From the NCBI RefSeq assembly GCF_013041615.1, contig NZ_JABEPQ010000001.1, forward strand, positions 310,001 through 374,000: a DNA stretch of 64,000 bases, read 5' to 3'. Positions 19,789 through 30,787 of the stretch are shown here, in pieces (within the stretch, counting starts at the first letter, position 1; each line of letters begins with the position of its first letter). A program made the translations under genes and the position numbers. Source of the DNA: Knoellia koreensis (GTDB taxonomy: Bacteria; Actinomycetota; Actinomycetes; Actinomycetales; Dermatophilaceae). The notes below the pieces were generated by a model, which was not told the origin of the DNA, ran no database searches, and saw only the letters and a program-made list of their open reading frames with translations.

Positions 19789-22485
19789 ATGGAAACCGCC
19801 GAGATCAGGCGCCGCTGGCTGTCCTTCTTCGAGCGCAAGGGACACAGCGTCGTCCCGTCCGCTCCGCTCATCTACGACGACCCGAACCTGTTGTTCGTCA
19901 ACGCCGGCATGGTGCCGTTCAAGCCCTACTTCCTCGGGCAGCAGACGCCGCCGTGGGACCGTGCCACGTCGGTGCAGAAGTGCGTGCGCACCGGTGACAT
20001 CGAGGAGGTCGGCAAGACCTCCCGGCACGGCACGTTCTTCCAGATGAACGGCAACTTCAGCTTCGGCGACTACTTCAAGAAGGAAGCCATCGAGCTGGCG
20101 TGGGAGCTGCTCACCACGTCGCAGGACGAGGGCGGCTACGGCCTGGACCCCGACCGCATCTGGGCCACCGTCTACGAGGACGACGACGAGGCGGCGCAGC
20201 TGTGGGAGAAGTACACCGGCGTCCCGCCGGAGCGCATCGTGCGCCGCGGCAAGGCTGACAACTACTGGCACATGGGCGTCGCCGGTCCGGGTGGACCGTG
20301 CAGCGAGATCTTCTACGACCGCGGCCCGGAGTACGGCCGCGACGGCGGGCCCGAGGTCGACGAGGACCGGTTCATGGAGATCTGGAACCTCGTCTTCATG
20401 CAGTACGACCTGTCCGAGGTGCGCACCAAGGTCGACTTCGACGTGTCCGGGCCGCTGCCCAAGCAGAACATCGACACCGGCATGGGCCTGGAGCGGATCG
20501 CCTCGATCCTGCAGGGCGTCGACAACATGTACGAGATCGACGAGGTCTACCCGGTGCTCGAGCGGGCGGCCGAGCTGACCGGCAAGAAGTACGGCGCGAA
20601 CTCCGCCCACGACGCGGAACACAGCCACCCCGACGACGTGCGGCTGCGTGTGGTCGCCGACCACGTGCGGTCCAGCCTCATGCTCATCGGCGACGGCGTG
20701 ACGCCGGGCAACGAGGGGCGCGGCTACGTCCTGCGCCGCATGCTGCGCCGCGCGGTGCGCTCGATGCGGCTGCTCGGTTTCGACGAGCCGAGCCTTCCGC
20801 TGCTGCTGCCCGTGTCGATGGAGCGGATGAGCCAGTCCTACCCCGAGCTGCGCACCGGTTTCGACCGGATCAGCCAGATCGCGTATGCCGAGGAGGAGGC
20901 CTTCCGGCGCACGCTCGCCTCGGGCACGACCATCCTCGACAACGCGGTGACCCGCACCAAGCAGTCCGGTGGCACGACGCTCGCGGGTGACCAGGCGTTC
21001 GCGCTGCACGACACCTACGGCTTCCCGATCGACCTGACCCTGGAGATGGCGGCCGAGCAGGGCCTCGAGGTCGACCGCGAGGGCTTCACCCGGCTCATGC
21101 AGGAGCAGCGTGATCGCGCCAAGGCGGACGCGAAGGCCAAGAAGGGCGGACACGCCAACACCGAGGTCTGGAAAGACCTGCGGGCGCTCGGCGCGACCGA
21201 CTGGCAGGCCTACTCCGAGCTGACCACCGAGTCCAAGGTCGTCGGTCTCGTCGTCGACGGCCAGCGGGTCGAGGAGCTCGAGCCGGGCCAGCGCGGCCAG
21301 GTCGTGCTCGACCGCACCCCGTTCTACGCCGAGTCCGGTGGCCAGATCGCCGACGAGGGCATCATCACCGGTGACGGTGTCCACCTCAAGGTCGTCGACG
21401 TGCAGCGCCCGGTCAAGGGTCTCGTCGTGCACACGGTCGAGGCGGTCACCGGGCCGGTCCGCACCGGCCTCGAGGTCAGCGCGGAGGTCGACCCCGAGTG
21501 GCGCATCTCCGCCTGCCAGGCGCACTCCGGCACCCACGTGGTGCACGCGGCGTTGCGCCAGGTGCTCGGCCCGTCGGCGCTGCAGTCCGGCTCGTACAAC
21601 AAGCCCGGCTACCTGCGGCTCGACTTCGCGTGGAACCAGGCCCTGTCGCAGGCGACCCGCAGCGAGATCGAGGAGGTCGCGAACCTCGCGGTCCGCCAGG
21701 ACCTGCCGGTGTCGGCGCAGTACATGACCCTGCCGCAGGCGCGCGACTTCGGTGCCCTGGCGCTGTTCGGTGAGACCTACGACGAGCAGGTGCGCGTCAT
21801 CGAGATCGGCGGGCCCTGGTCGCGCGAGCTGTGTGGTGGCACCCACGTCGGCCACTCCAGCCAGATCGGTGCGCTCACCGTCACCGGTGAGTCGTCGGTC
21901 GGGTCCGGTGTGCGCCGGCTCGAGGCCTTCGTCGGCATGGACGCGTTGCGCTACCTCGCCACCGAGCGGGCGCTCGTCGCCGAGCTGACCGACATCGTCA
22001 AGGTGCAGCCGGGCGAGCTGAAGGAGCGCGTCTCCCAGCTCGTCACGCGACTGCGCGACGCCGAGCGGGAGATCGAGCGCATGCACCGCGAGCAGGTGCA
22101 GGCGCAGACCGGCAAGCTGGTCGAGTACGCGCGAGACGTCGACGGCGTCCGCGTCCTCACCCACGACGCCGGAGACGGCGCGAGCGCCGACGACCTGCGC
22201 ACCATGGCGCTGGACCTGCGCGGACGACTTGGTGACGCCAACCCCAGCGTCGTGGCGCTGACAGCGGTGGGCAACGGCCGTCCGGTCGTGGTGGTCGCCA
22301 CCAACGGCCCGGCCCGTGACCGCGGCATCAAGGCTGGTGCCCTCGTGCGCTCCGCGGCCCAGGCCCTCGGCGGCGGTGGCGGCGGCAAGGACGACCTGGC
22401 CCAGGGCGGTGGCACCGACCCGTCGCAGACGGGGGCCGCGCTCGGTGCGGTCGACGCGGCGGTCCGCGCCGCGACCGCGGGGTGA
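19789..22485 (+). CDS. alaS: Alanine-tRNA ligase
   Basis: An 898-residue class II synthetase that charges tRNA(Ala) in the cytosol. The catalytic core is N-terminal (RRRWLSFFERKGHSVVPSAP, then KTSRHGTFFQMNGNFSFGDY). The editing domain carries the zinc ligands HSGTHVVH (about residues 580-587) and CGGTHVGH (about 682-689). The C-terminal oligomerisation/DHHA1 domain ends with the glycine-rich GGGGGGKDDLAQGGGTDPSQ. Full length for the family. ATG 19789 follows ggaaag at normal spacing. The stop overlaps the ruvX start (GTGA), and alaS heads the operon alaS-ruvX-mltG-aroE-prepilin peptidase. Confidence 0.97.
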   Translation: METAEIRRRWLSFFERKGHSVVPSAPLIYDDPNLLFVNAGMVPFKPYFLGQQTPPWDRATSVQKCVRTGDIEEVGKTSRHGTFFQMNGNFSFGDYFKKEAIELAWELLTTSQDEGGYGLDPDRIWATVYEDDDEAAQLWEKYTGVPPERIVRRGKADNYWHMGVAGPGGPCSEIFYDRGPEYGRDGGPEVDEDRFMEIWNLVFMQYDLSEVRTKVDFDVSGPLPKQNIDTGMGLERIASILQGVDNMYEIDEVYPVLERAAELTGKKYGANSAHDAEHSHPDDVRLRVVADHVRSSLMLIGDGVTPGNEGRGYVLRRMLRRAVRSMRLLGFDEPSLPLLLPVSMERMSQSYPELRTGFDRISQIAYAEEEAFRRTLASGTTILDNAVTRTKQSGGTTLAGDQAFALHDTYGFPIDLTLEMAAEQGLEVDREGFTRLMQEQRDRAKADAKAKKGGHANTEVWKDLRALGATDWQAYSELTTESKVVGLVVDGQRVEELEPGQRGQVVLDRTPFYAESGGQIADEGIITGDGVHLKVVDVQRPVKGLVVHTVEAVTGPVRTGLEVSAEVDPEWRISACQAHSGTHVVHAALRQVLGPSALQSGSYNKPGYLRLDFAWNQALSQATRSEIEEVANLAVRQDLPVSAQYMTLPQARDFGALALFGETYDEQVRVIEIGGPWSRELCGGTHVGHSSQIGALTVTGESSVGSGVRRLEAFVGMDALRYLATERALVAELTDIVKVQPGELKERVSQLVTRLRDAEREIERMHREQVQAQTGKLVEYARDVDGVRVLTHDAGDGASADDLRTMALDLRGRLGDANPSVVALTAVGNGRPVVVVATNGPARDRGIKAGALVRSAAQALGGGGGGKDDLAQGGGTDPSQTGAALGAVDAAVRAATAG

Positions 22486-22985
22486 GTCGGCCCGGTCGGC
22501 GCATCGGCGTCGACGTCGGCAGCGTGCGCGTCGGGGTCGCGGTGAGCGACCCCGACGCGCTGCTCGCCACCCCGGTGCGCACCGTGGCCCGCGACGAGGC
22601 CGAGCCCGAGCGCGACCTGGCGGAGGTGGTCGCGATCGTCGCCGAGCACGAGGCCACGCTCGTCGTCGTGGGCCTTCCCCGGACACTCGCCGGGGCCGAA
22701 GGTCCCGCCGCAGCCGCCGCGCGCACGTATGCTGGGCGGCTGGCAGGGCGCGTCGCCCCGGTGCCCGTCCGTCTCGTCGACGAGCGGCTCACCACGGTCG
22801 ATGCGCACCGCTCGCTCCGCGAGAGCGGTGTCGACGGCCGCTCCCAGCGGGCGGTGGTCGACCAGGCTGCAGCCGTGCTCATCCTGCAGTCGGCCCTCGA
22901 CGCGGAGCGCGGCTCCGGGCGTCCGCCCGGCGAGCTGGTCAGGACCGACGGGCGCAAGCCCCGCACGAAGGACAGGCGCCGATGA
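22482..22985 (+). CDS. ruvX: Holliday junction resolvase-like protein YqgF/RuvX
   Basis: A 167-residue RNase H-fold protein of the YqgF family, implicated in Holliday junction processing or rRNA maturation. The conserved acidic positions are visible in GVDVGSVRVGVAVSD (first Asp), VVVGLPRTLAG (the glycine-rich loop), and VRLVDERLTTVDAHR with a later AVVDQAAAVLILQ. The basic C-terminal tail (DGRKPRTKDRRR) is species-specific. GTG 22482 overlaps alaS, and the stop overlaps mltG (ATGA). Confidence 0.92.
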   Translation: MSRPGRRIGVDVGSVRVGVAVSDPDALLATPVRTVARDEAEPERDLAEVVAIVAEHEATLVVVGLPRTLAGAEGPAAAAARTYAGRLAGRVAPVPVRLVDERLTTVDAHRSLRESGVDGRSQRAVVDQAAAVLILQSALDAERGSGRPPGELVRTDGRKPRTKDRRR

Positions 22986-24154
22986 CCGAGCCCCACCTGG
23001 AGCACTCGATCTTCGGGGGGACCCAGGACGAAGCCGAGCGTGCCGGCTCGGCGCCCTCGCGTGCCGAGGCACGCCGCCGCCAGCGCGCGCCCCGCCGCCG
23101 TGGCCGTCGCATCATCGCCCTCGTCATCGCACTCGGCATCGTCGGGGGAGCCGCGCTCGCGGCATACCTCGTCCTCAAGCCGGTCGTCGCGGGCTTCTTC
23201 GAGAGCAACGACTACCCCGGCCCCGGCACCGGTGAGGTGCAGGTCGCGGTCAAGGACGGTGACCTGCCACCGGCCATGGGCAAGGCCCTCGTGGCCGCCG
23301 ACGTCGTCAAGTCGACCAAGGCGTTCTCCGACGCAGCCCGGGCCAACCCCAAGACCAACGGCATCCAGCCGGGCACCTACACGTTCCGCAAGCAGATGAA
23401 GGCCTCCGACGCGGTGGCGATCCTCGTCGACCCGGCGAACCGCTCGGCCGTGCCCCGCGTGACCATCCGCGAGGGCCTGTGGAAGAACGAGATCTTCGCC
23501 GCGCTCTCCAAGGCGACCGGGGTGCCGGTCGCGCAGTACCAGGCCGCGGCGAAGGACACCGCCGCGCTCGGCCTGCCGGCCTACGCCAAGGGGAACCTCG
23601 AGGGGTGGCTGTTCCCGTCCACCTACGAGTTCGCCGAGAAGTCGACCGCGACCCAGCAGCTCAAGCAGATGGTCGCGATGACCGTCGCCGAGCTCGACAA
23701 GGCGGGTGTGCCGGAGGGTGACCGCGAGCGGGTCATGACCGTCGCCTCCATCGTCGAGGGCGAGGTGAGCGGTGAGGCCGACCGCGGCAAGGTCGCCCGC
23801 GTCATCGAGAACCGCCTGGCCGACCCCAGCGGCCCCACGATCGGGCGGCTCCAGATGGACTCCACGGTCCACTACGCGGTGCAGAAGCGCGGCAAGGCCG
23901 GCACGAGCGACGCCGACCGGGCCAGTAACAGCCCCTACAACACCTACCAGCGTGCGGGCCTGCCGCCCGGGCCGATCAACAGCCCCGGCGCGGCGTCGAT
24001 CGAGGCGGCTGCCAACCCCACGCCCGGGCCGTGGTTCTACTTCGTGACGGTCAACCCCGACACCGGCGAGACGAAGTTCGCCACGACGTCGGCCGAGCAC
24101 GAGCGCAACCGGCAGGAGTTCCAGGCCTGGTGCCGCGACCACGCCGACCGGTGA
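22982..24154 (+). CDS. mltG: Endolytic murein transglycosylase MltG
   Basis: A 390-residue inner-membrane protein that cleaves nascent glycan strands to set their length. The cytoplasmic N-terminus is basic (RRRQRAPRRRGRR). One membrane helix lies at about residues 41-63 (IIALVIALGIVGGAALAAYL). An extracytoplasmic LysM-like region follows, then the YceG domain. The catalytic glutamate is in TVASIVEGEVSGEADR (about residue 262). MDSTVHYAVQKRGK, SPYNTYQRAGLPPGPINSPG and the FYFVTVNPDTGET end are diagnostic. It is located between ruvX and aroE as in most actinobacteria, with 4-nt overlaps on both sides. Confidence 0.95.
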   Translation: MTEPHLEHSIFGGTQDEAERAGSAPSRAEARRRQRAPRRRGRRIIALVIALGIVGGAALAAYLVLKPVVAGFFESNDYPGPGTGEVQVAVKDGDLPPAMGKALVAADVVKSTKAFSDAARANPKTNGIQPGTYTFRKQMKASDAVAILVDPANRSAVPRVTIREGLWKNEIFAALSKATGVPVAQYQAAAKDTAALGLPAYAKGNLEGWLFPSTYEFAEKSTATQQLKQMVAMTVAELDKAGVPEGDRERVMTVASIVEGEVSGEADRGKVARVIENRLADPSGPTIGRLQMDSTVHYAVQKRGKAGTSDADRASNSPYNTYQRAGLPPGPINSPGAASIEAAANPTPGPWFYFVTVNPDTGETKFATTSAEHERNRQEFQAWCRDHADR

Positions 24155-24963
24155 ACGCCGCCGTACTCGGGCAGCCCATCGCCCACTCGTTGTCACCGGT
24201 GCTCCACGGCGCCGCCTACCGTGCCCTCGGGCTCGAGGGTTGGGCGTATGCCGCGCACGAGCTGGGTGCCGCGGAGCTGCCCGGGTGGGTGGCCGGGTTG
24301 GACGAGACCTGGCGCGGCCTGTCGCTGACGATGCCCCTCAAGGAGGTCGCGTTCGAGGTCGCGACGACGGTGAGCGGCACCGCCCGGCAGACCGGTGCGA
24401 TCAACACGCTCGTGCGGCGGTCCGACCTCGGCTGGGACGCCCACAACACCGACGTCGCCGGGCTCGTGGAGTCGCTGCGCCACGTCGACCACGGCGGAAG
24501 CGCCACGATCCTGGGGTCTGGAGCCACGGCGCGCTCGGCGTTGGTCGCGTTGCGTGAGCTCGGCGTCTCCTCGGTGCGGCTGGCCGTGCGGACCCAGCCG
24601 CGGCCGGAAACCGTTGCGCTTGCTGCGGATCTGGGCCTCGCCGCGGCGGCTGTGCCCCTGACGCACTGGGCGCTGGACCCAGTGCGGCTCTACGTCTCGA
24701 CGTTGCCCGCTGACGCCAGCGCGTCGACCGGCGCGTTCCTGGGCGAGACCGGGTCACGCTTCGACGGCGCCACCCTCCTCGACGTCGTGTATGCCGGGTG
24801 GCCGACTCCGCTGGCGCGCGACGCCGCCGCGGTGGGCATGACCACGATCGGCGGGCTCGACATGCTGGTGCACCAGGCCGCCGAGCAGTTCCGCCTCTTC
24901 ACCGGTGAGCGGGCGCCGGTGGACGCGATGTTCGCCGCGGGCCGAGAGGCGCTGGGGTCGTGA
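24151..24963 (+). CDS. aroE: Shikimate dehydrogenase
   Basis: A 270-residue NADP(H)-dependent enzyme that reduces 3-dehydroshikimate to shikimate in aromatic amino-acid synthesis. The substrate-binding N-terminal part has GQPIAHSLSPVLHGAAYRAL and SLTMPLKEVAF, which contains the catalytic Lys. AHNTDVAGLVESL holds the partner Asp. The nucleotide-binding loop is ILGSGATARSAL. GTG 24151 overlaps the mltG stop (GTGA), and the stop overlaps the prepilin peptidase start. The later aro genes follow in the same direction. Confidence 0.93.
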   Translation: MNAAVLGQPIAHSLSPVLHGAAYRALGLEGWAYAAHELGAAELPGWVAGLDETWRGLSLTMPLKEVAFEVATTVSGTARQTGAINTLVRRSDLGWDAHNTDVAGLVESLRHVDHGGSATILGSGATARSALVALRELGVSSVRLAVRTQPRPETVALAADLGLAAAAVPLTHWALDPVRLYVSTLPADASASTGAFLGETGSRFDGATLLDVVYAGWPTPLARDAAAVGMTTIGGLDMLVHQAAEQFRLFTGERAPVDAMFAAGREALGS

Positions 24964-25652
24964 TCGGCTGGGCGCCCCACGACGTCACGCCCTGGTGGGT
25001 CGTCGTCTTGTTCGTCCTCGCCGGGGCCGCGGTCGGGCTGCCCACGGCCCGCGAGCTTGCCACCACCGGCTACCGCACCGACTTCGACGAGCTCGGGCCG
25101 CGCACCCCACGGTGGTCGTGGCTCCCCGTCGTGCTCGGCCTGCTGTGGGGCTGGCTCGCCTGGCGCATCGGTGACCTTGCCGGCTGGGCCGCGCTGCCGG
25201 CATACCTGCTGTTTGCGTGGATCGCGGTGGTGCTCATCGGGATCGACGCCGACGTCCACCGTCTCCCGGACGGCATCGTGCTGCCGGCCTACCCGGCGCT
25301 GCTCGCCCTGGTCGTGGTCGCGACGGCCGGATCGGGGGACTGGGGCGCGCTGTGGCGGGCGCTCGCCTGCCTCGCCGGGATGTATGCCGTGTACTTCGTG
25401 CTGCACCTCATCTCGCCGGCGTCGTTGGGGTTCGGCGACGTGAAGCTGTCCGGGCTCATCGGGCTGGTGCTCGGCTGGCTCGGGGTGATGCAGGTGCTCG
25501 TCGCGACGTTCGCCGGGTTCCTCGTCGGCGGGCTCATGGCCCTGGTTCTGCTCGTGGGGCGGCGGGCCGGACTGAAGTCCCACATCGCGTTCGGCCCGGC
25601 CATGCTCGTGGGCGCCTTCGTGGCGATCGCGGTCGAGTACCGGCTCGTGTAG
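24960..25652 (+). CDS. Prepilin peptidase, short A24 family
   Basis: A 230-residue polytopic membrane protein (about 6-7 helices) with the two aspartate sites of type IV prepilin/preflagellin peptidases: [14 protein letters not shown] (about residue 96) and [12 protein letters not shown] (about residue 160). It lacks the N-terminal zinc/methyltransferase domain of Gram-negative PilD, as usual for Gram-positive short forms. It would cleave class III signal peptides of pilins or competence pseudopilins. No pilin genes are in the window. The position between aroE and aroC is common in actinobacteria. Confidence 0.88.
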   Translation: MIGWAPHDVTPWWVVVLFVLAGAAVGLPTARELATTGYRTDFDELGPRTPRWSWLPVVLGLLWGWLAWRIGDLAGWAALPAYLLFAWIAVVLIGIDADVHRLPDGIVLPAYPALLALVVVATAGSGDWGALWRALACLAGMYAVYFVLHLISPASLGFGDVKLSGLIGLVLGWLGVMQVLVATFAGFLVGGLMALVLLVGRRAGLKSHIAFGPAMLVGAFVAIAVEYRLV

Positions 25653-25707
25653 TTCCAGCTGGAGAACACCCGGACGGCGCTCCCACGGTGCATGGGAGGA
25701 TCGCTGC

Positions 25708-26927
25708 ATGCTCCGCTGGTTGACCGCAGGTGAGTCGCACGGCCCGGCGCTCCTCGCCACGATCGAAGGGCTGCCGGCTGGTGTCGAGGTCACGACCAAG
25801 GACGTCGCGCAGGCCCTGGCGCGCCGCCGCCTCGGCTACGGCCGGGGTGCCCGGATGAAGTTCGAGCAGGACGAGGTCGAGTTCCTCGGCGGGGTGCGGC
25901 ACGGCGTGACCATGGGGTCGCCGGTCGCCATCCGGATCGGCAACACCGAGTGGCCCAAGTGGCAGACCGTCATGTCCGCGGACCCTGTCACGGACGAGGC
26001 GTATGCCGCGGCGAACGACGTGAACGCCGAGAAGGAGGTCGCCCGCAACCGGCCCCTCACCCGGCCGCGGCCCGGCCACGCCGACCTGGTAGGAATGCAG
26101 AAGTACGGCTTCGACGACGCCCGGCCGGTGCTCGAGCGTGCTTCGGCCCGCGAGACCGCGGCCCGCGTCGCGCTCGGCGAGGTGGCCGCCCGGTTCCTCA
26201 AGCAGGCGTACGGCATCCGGCTCGTCTCGCACACCGTCGCCATGGGTGGTGCCGGCGTCGCCGACGACGCGCCGCTACCCACACCCGACGACGTGGAGGC
26301 CATCGACGCCAACCCGGTGCGCACCCTCGACGAGGCAGGCTCCGCCGCGATGGTGGCCGAGGTCGACGCAGCGAAGAAGGACGGTGACACCCTCGGCGGT
26401 GTCGTCGAGGTCATCGCCTACGGCCTCCCGCCGGGCCTGGGGTCGCACGTCCACTGGGACCGCCGGCTCGACGCGCGCCTGGCGTCCGCCCTCATGGGCA
26501 TCCAGGCGATCAAGGGCGTGGAGGTCGGCGACGGCTTCCGCACGGCCACCCGTCGCGGCTCGGCCGCGCACGACGAGATGGAGCGGGGCGACGACGGCAC
26601 CATCCGGCGCCGCACCGGCCGCGCCGGGGGCACCGAGGGCGGCATGTCGACCGGTGACGTGCTGCGGGTCCGTGCCGCGATGAAGCCCATCTCCACCGTG
26701 CCGCGCGCGCTTGACACCATCGACACCACGGGTGCGGAGGCGGCCAAGGCGATCCACCAGCGCTCCGACGTGGCGGCCGTGCCCGCGGCCGGCGTGGTCG
26801 CCGAGGCCATGGTCGCCCTGGTCCTGGCCGAGGCGTGTCTGGAGAAGTTCGGGGGCGACTCGGTGACCGAGACAGCACGCAACCACGCGGCATACCTCGC
26901 CTCGATCCCGGAGGCCATGCGCACGTG

Positions 26928-26931
<4 letters not shown>
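25708..26931 (+). CDS. aroC: Chorismate synthase
   Basis: A 407-residue FMN-dependent lyase converting EPSP to chorismate. Family signatures: [20 protein letters not shown] at the start, [31 protein letters not shown], and [21 protein letters not shown] preceding 55-nt gap holds the strong ribosome binding site ggagga 7 nt before ATG 25708. No obvious promoter or stem-loop was seen in that gap. The stop overlaps the aroK start (GTGA). Confidence 0.97.
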
Positions 26932-28549
<1,618 letters not shown>

Positions 28550-28614
28550 CGTCTCACAGGCGCCGCACAGCCGGCCCACAACGCGGGGCTGGCCCGGCAG
28601 GCCACGGTGGAGCC

Positions 28615-29472
28615 ATGAACGAGAACCACGGCACCGACCACTTCGGCCACCCGCACGACGACCGGCACGACCGCGGACTGGAGTACGACGTCCGCACCTT
28701 GCTCGACCGGCGCCGGGTGCTCGGCGTCCTCGGTGGGCTGGGCGCCGGTGCAGCTCTGGCGGCCTGCGGTGTCGGGGGAGACCGCGCCTCGTCCACCTCG
28801 AGCAGCTCGACCACGACGGGCAGCTCCTCCGGTTCCGACACCGTCGACACCGAGGTGCCGGACGAGACGGCCGGCCCGTACCCCGGTGACGGCTCCAACG
28901 GTCCGGATGCGCTCGCCGAGTCGGGCATCGTGCGGTCCGACATCACCAGCAGCTACGGCACCTCGACGACGAAGGCCGAGGGCGTGCCCCTCACCATCAA
29001 CCTGACCGTGACCGACTCCGCGGGCGGGTATGCCGCGATGGAGGGTGCGGCGGTGTATCTCTGGCACTGCGACCGGGACGGTCAGTACTCGCTGTACTCC
29101 CCAGGCGTCGAGGGCGAGAACTACCTGCGCGGCGTGCAGCCGACGAACGCCAGCGGGACCGCCACGTTCACGAGCATCTTCCCGGCTGCCTACTCCGGGC
29201 GGTGGCCGCACATCCACTTCGAGGTCTACCAGTCCGTCGACGAGGCCACGAGCGACGGGCAGATCGTCAAGACCAGCCAGATCGCACTGCCCGAGGCGGT
29301 GTGCAAGCAGGTCTACGCGACCAGCGGCTACGAGCAGAGCGTCACCAACCTCGCCCAGACGTCGCTGACGCGGGACATGGTCTTCGGCGACGACGGCGGC
29401 ATCCACCAGCTCGCCACCGTCACCGGCGACGCGACCAGCGGATACGTCGCGAACCTCACCATCGGCGTCTGA
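28615..29472 (+). CDS. Secreted (Tat, lipoprotein) intradiol dioxygenase-like protein
   Basis: A 285-residue protein whose C-terminal two-thirds matches the intradiol ring-cleavage dioxygenase fold. AVYLWHCDRDGQYSLYS and AAYSGRWPHIHFEV carry candidate Fe(III) ligands (Tyr, Tyr, His, His). The N-terminus has a His/Asp-rich start, then a twin-arginine stretch LLDRRRVLGVLGG and the lipobox LAAC, followed by a Ser/Thr-rich linker. It therefore looks like a Tat-exported, lipid-anchored surface protein. Enzymatic ring cleavage outside the cell is unproven. Start ATG 28615 follows ggtgga. It lies after aroB and is probably on its own transcript. Confidence 0.85.
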   Translation: MNENHGTDHFGHPHDDRHDRGLEYDVRTLLDRRRVLGVLGGLGAGAALAACGVGGDRASSTSSSSTTTGSSSGSDTVDTEVPDETAGPYPGDGSNGPDALAESGIVRSDITSSYGTSTTKAEGVPLTINLTVTDSAGGYAAMEGAAVYLWHCDRDGQYSLYSPGVEGENYLRGVQPTNASGTATFTSIFPAAYSGRWPHIHFEVYQSVDEATSDGQIVKTSQIALPEAVCKQVYATSGYEQSVTNLAQTSLTRDMVFGDDGGIHQLATVTGDATSGYVANLTIGV

Positions 29473-29485
29473 GCCAGCTGACGCC

Positions 29486-29491
29486 TAGGCT
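29486..29491 (+). promoter_or_regulatory. -10 element (TAGGCT) for the GyrB-like protein, leaderless
   Basis: TAGGCT ends 6 nt before ATG 29498. Just upstream, ggcgtc (29464-29469) and gacgcc (29480-29485) form a small hairpin overlapping the previous stop, perhaps a weak terminator. Confidence 0.5.
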
Positions 29492-29497
29492 GCGGCG

Positions 29498-30130
29498 ATG
29501 ACCACGCGTGACGAGTGGGTGACGACCACGCACGACTGGAGCCTCGACGTCGACCACGACCACCTGCGCCACATCCGCGAGAACGTAGCGACGTTGGGCG
29601 TCGGGGGCAGGCGGCACCTCATCCTCGAGGTGCTGGCGTATGCCGCGGATGAGGCCGAGTCGGCAGGCCGGGTCGGGACCGCGCACGTCGTGGAGAACGC
29701 CGACGGGTCGGTGACGGTCGCGGACGACGGCCGCGGGACGGACACCCGCCTGGATGCCGACGGCCGGGTCGTGCGCAAGCCGGTGATGGCGACCAGGGAC
29801 GTGCGGTTCTTCGACATCGACGTGCCACCGTTGCTGCCCGACGGTCTGCCGCGGCGCGGTATGTCGAGCGTCGCCGCGCTCTGCCCGTGGCTGGTGCACG
29901 AGAACCGGCGGGCTGAGGGCGGCTGGGTGCAGACCTACCGGCTCGGCGTGCCCGAGGCGGAGCTGGCCACCCTCGAGCCCAACGGCCGTTCGGGCACCAC
30001 CGTGCGGTTCGTGCCGGCACCCGACGTGACCGGGCCCAGCTCGCTCACAACGAAGGACCTCGATGCCCACCGGTGGCTGCGAGTGGTCCTCACCCGTGGC
30101 GATTCGGGTGAGCGACCGGGCCCCGGCTAG
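29498..30130 (+). CDS. Stand-alone degenerate GyrB/ParE-like ATPase domain
   Basis: A 210-residue protein resembling only the N-terminal GHKL ATPase domain of DNA gyrase B: LRHIRENVATLGVGGRRHLI, EVLAYAADEAE, DGSVTVADDGRGTDTRLD. In GyrB the first motif reads E-x3-N-x2-D-E with the Asn binding Mg2+, and here that Asn is Tyr. The DDGRG loop is kept. The glycine-rich ATP-lid motif (GLHGVG in GyrB) is replaced by RRGMSSVAAL. ATP binding may persist but hydrolysis is doubtful. There is no topoisomerase domain. Function unknown. It lies directly upstream of efp, with the efp promoter starting in its stop codon. Confidence 0.75.
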   Translation: MTTRDEWVTTTHDWSLDVDHDHLRHIRENVATLGVGGRRHLILEVLAYAADEAESAGRVGTAHVVENADGSVTVADDGRGTDTRLDADGRVVRKPVMATRDVRFFDIDVPPLLPDGLPRRGMSSVAALCPWLVHENRRAEGGWVQTYRLGVPEAELATLEPNGRSGTTVRFVPAPDVTGPSSLTTKDLDAHRWLRVVLTRGDSGERPGPG

Positions 30131-30133
30131 ACT
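30128..30133 (+). promoter_or_regulatory. -10 element (TAGACT) upstream of efp
   Basis: TAGACT matches TANNNT, and its TAG is the stop codon of the GyrB-like gene. It would give a leader of about 85 nt to GTG 30224. The leader contains one copy of the GGCATACC octamer and a purine-rich cgaaagtga before the start. Confidence 0.45.
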
Positions 30134-30223
30134 GTCGCGGATCCCAAACCGCACGTTTCCGCCGGCTGACGCGCGCGCCCAGCACCGCGGCATACCGGCT
30201 CTCAACTCGAAAGTGACTCACTC

Positions 30224-30784
30224 GTGGCATCGACCAACGACCTGAAGAACGGCCTCGTGCTCAACCTCGAGGGCCAGCTGTGGTCCGTCGTGGAGTTCCA
30301 GCACGTCAAGCCCGGCAAGGGCCCGGCGTTCGTGCGCACCAAGCTCAAGAACGTGCTCTCGGGCAAGGTCGTCGACAAGACCTTCAACGCCGGCGTCAAG
30401 GTCGAGACCGCGAACGTCGACCGCCGCGACATGCAGTACCTGTACAAGGACGGCACGGACTTCGTGTTCATGGACCTGCAGACCTACGACCAGATCCACG
30501 TGCCCGAGGCCACCGTCGGCAAGGCCGCGGACTACCTGCTGGAGAGCCAGAACGCCCAGGTCGCGAGCCACGACGGCACTGTCCTGTACGTCGAGCTCCC
30601 CGCCTCGGTCGTCCTCGAGATCACCTACACCGAGCCAGGCCTGCAGGGCGACCGCTCCACCGGCGGCACCAAGCCCGCGACCCTCGAGACGGGCGCGACC
30701 ATCAACGTCCCGCTGTTCCTCGAGCAGGGCACCAAGGTCAAGGTCGACACCCGCGACGGTTCCTACCTCGGCCGCGTGAACTGA
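30224..30784 (+). CDS. efp: Elongation factor P
   Basis: A 186-residue three-domain translation factor that relieves ribosome stalling at polyproline stretches. The loop that reaches the peptidyl-transferase centre reads VKPGKGPAF, with Lys at about residue 32. The PGKGPA form belongs to the subgroup, common in actinobacteria, reported to work with an unmodified lysine. The C-terminal OB domain contains [20 protein letters not shown] and ends [14 protein letters not shown]-like (here [15 protein letters not shown]). GTG 30224. nusB follows after 3 nt. Confidence 0.97.
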   Translation: MASTNDLKNGLVLNLEGQLWSVVEFQHVKPGKGPAFVRTKLKNVLSGKVVDKTFNAGVKVETANVDRRDMQYLYKDGTDFVFMDLQTYDQIHVPEATVGKAADYLLESQNAQVASHDGTVLYVELPASVVLEITYTEPGLQGDRSTGGTKPATLETGATINVPLFLEQGTKVKVDTRDGSYLGRVN

Positions 30785-30787
30785 CCG

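Noticed and set aside
24960-25652. A pilus or competence locus around the prepilin peptidase
   Set aside because: No pilin, ATPase or platform-protein genes are nearby, and this gene is commonly located between aroE and aroC in actinobacteria.
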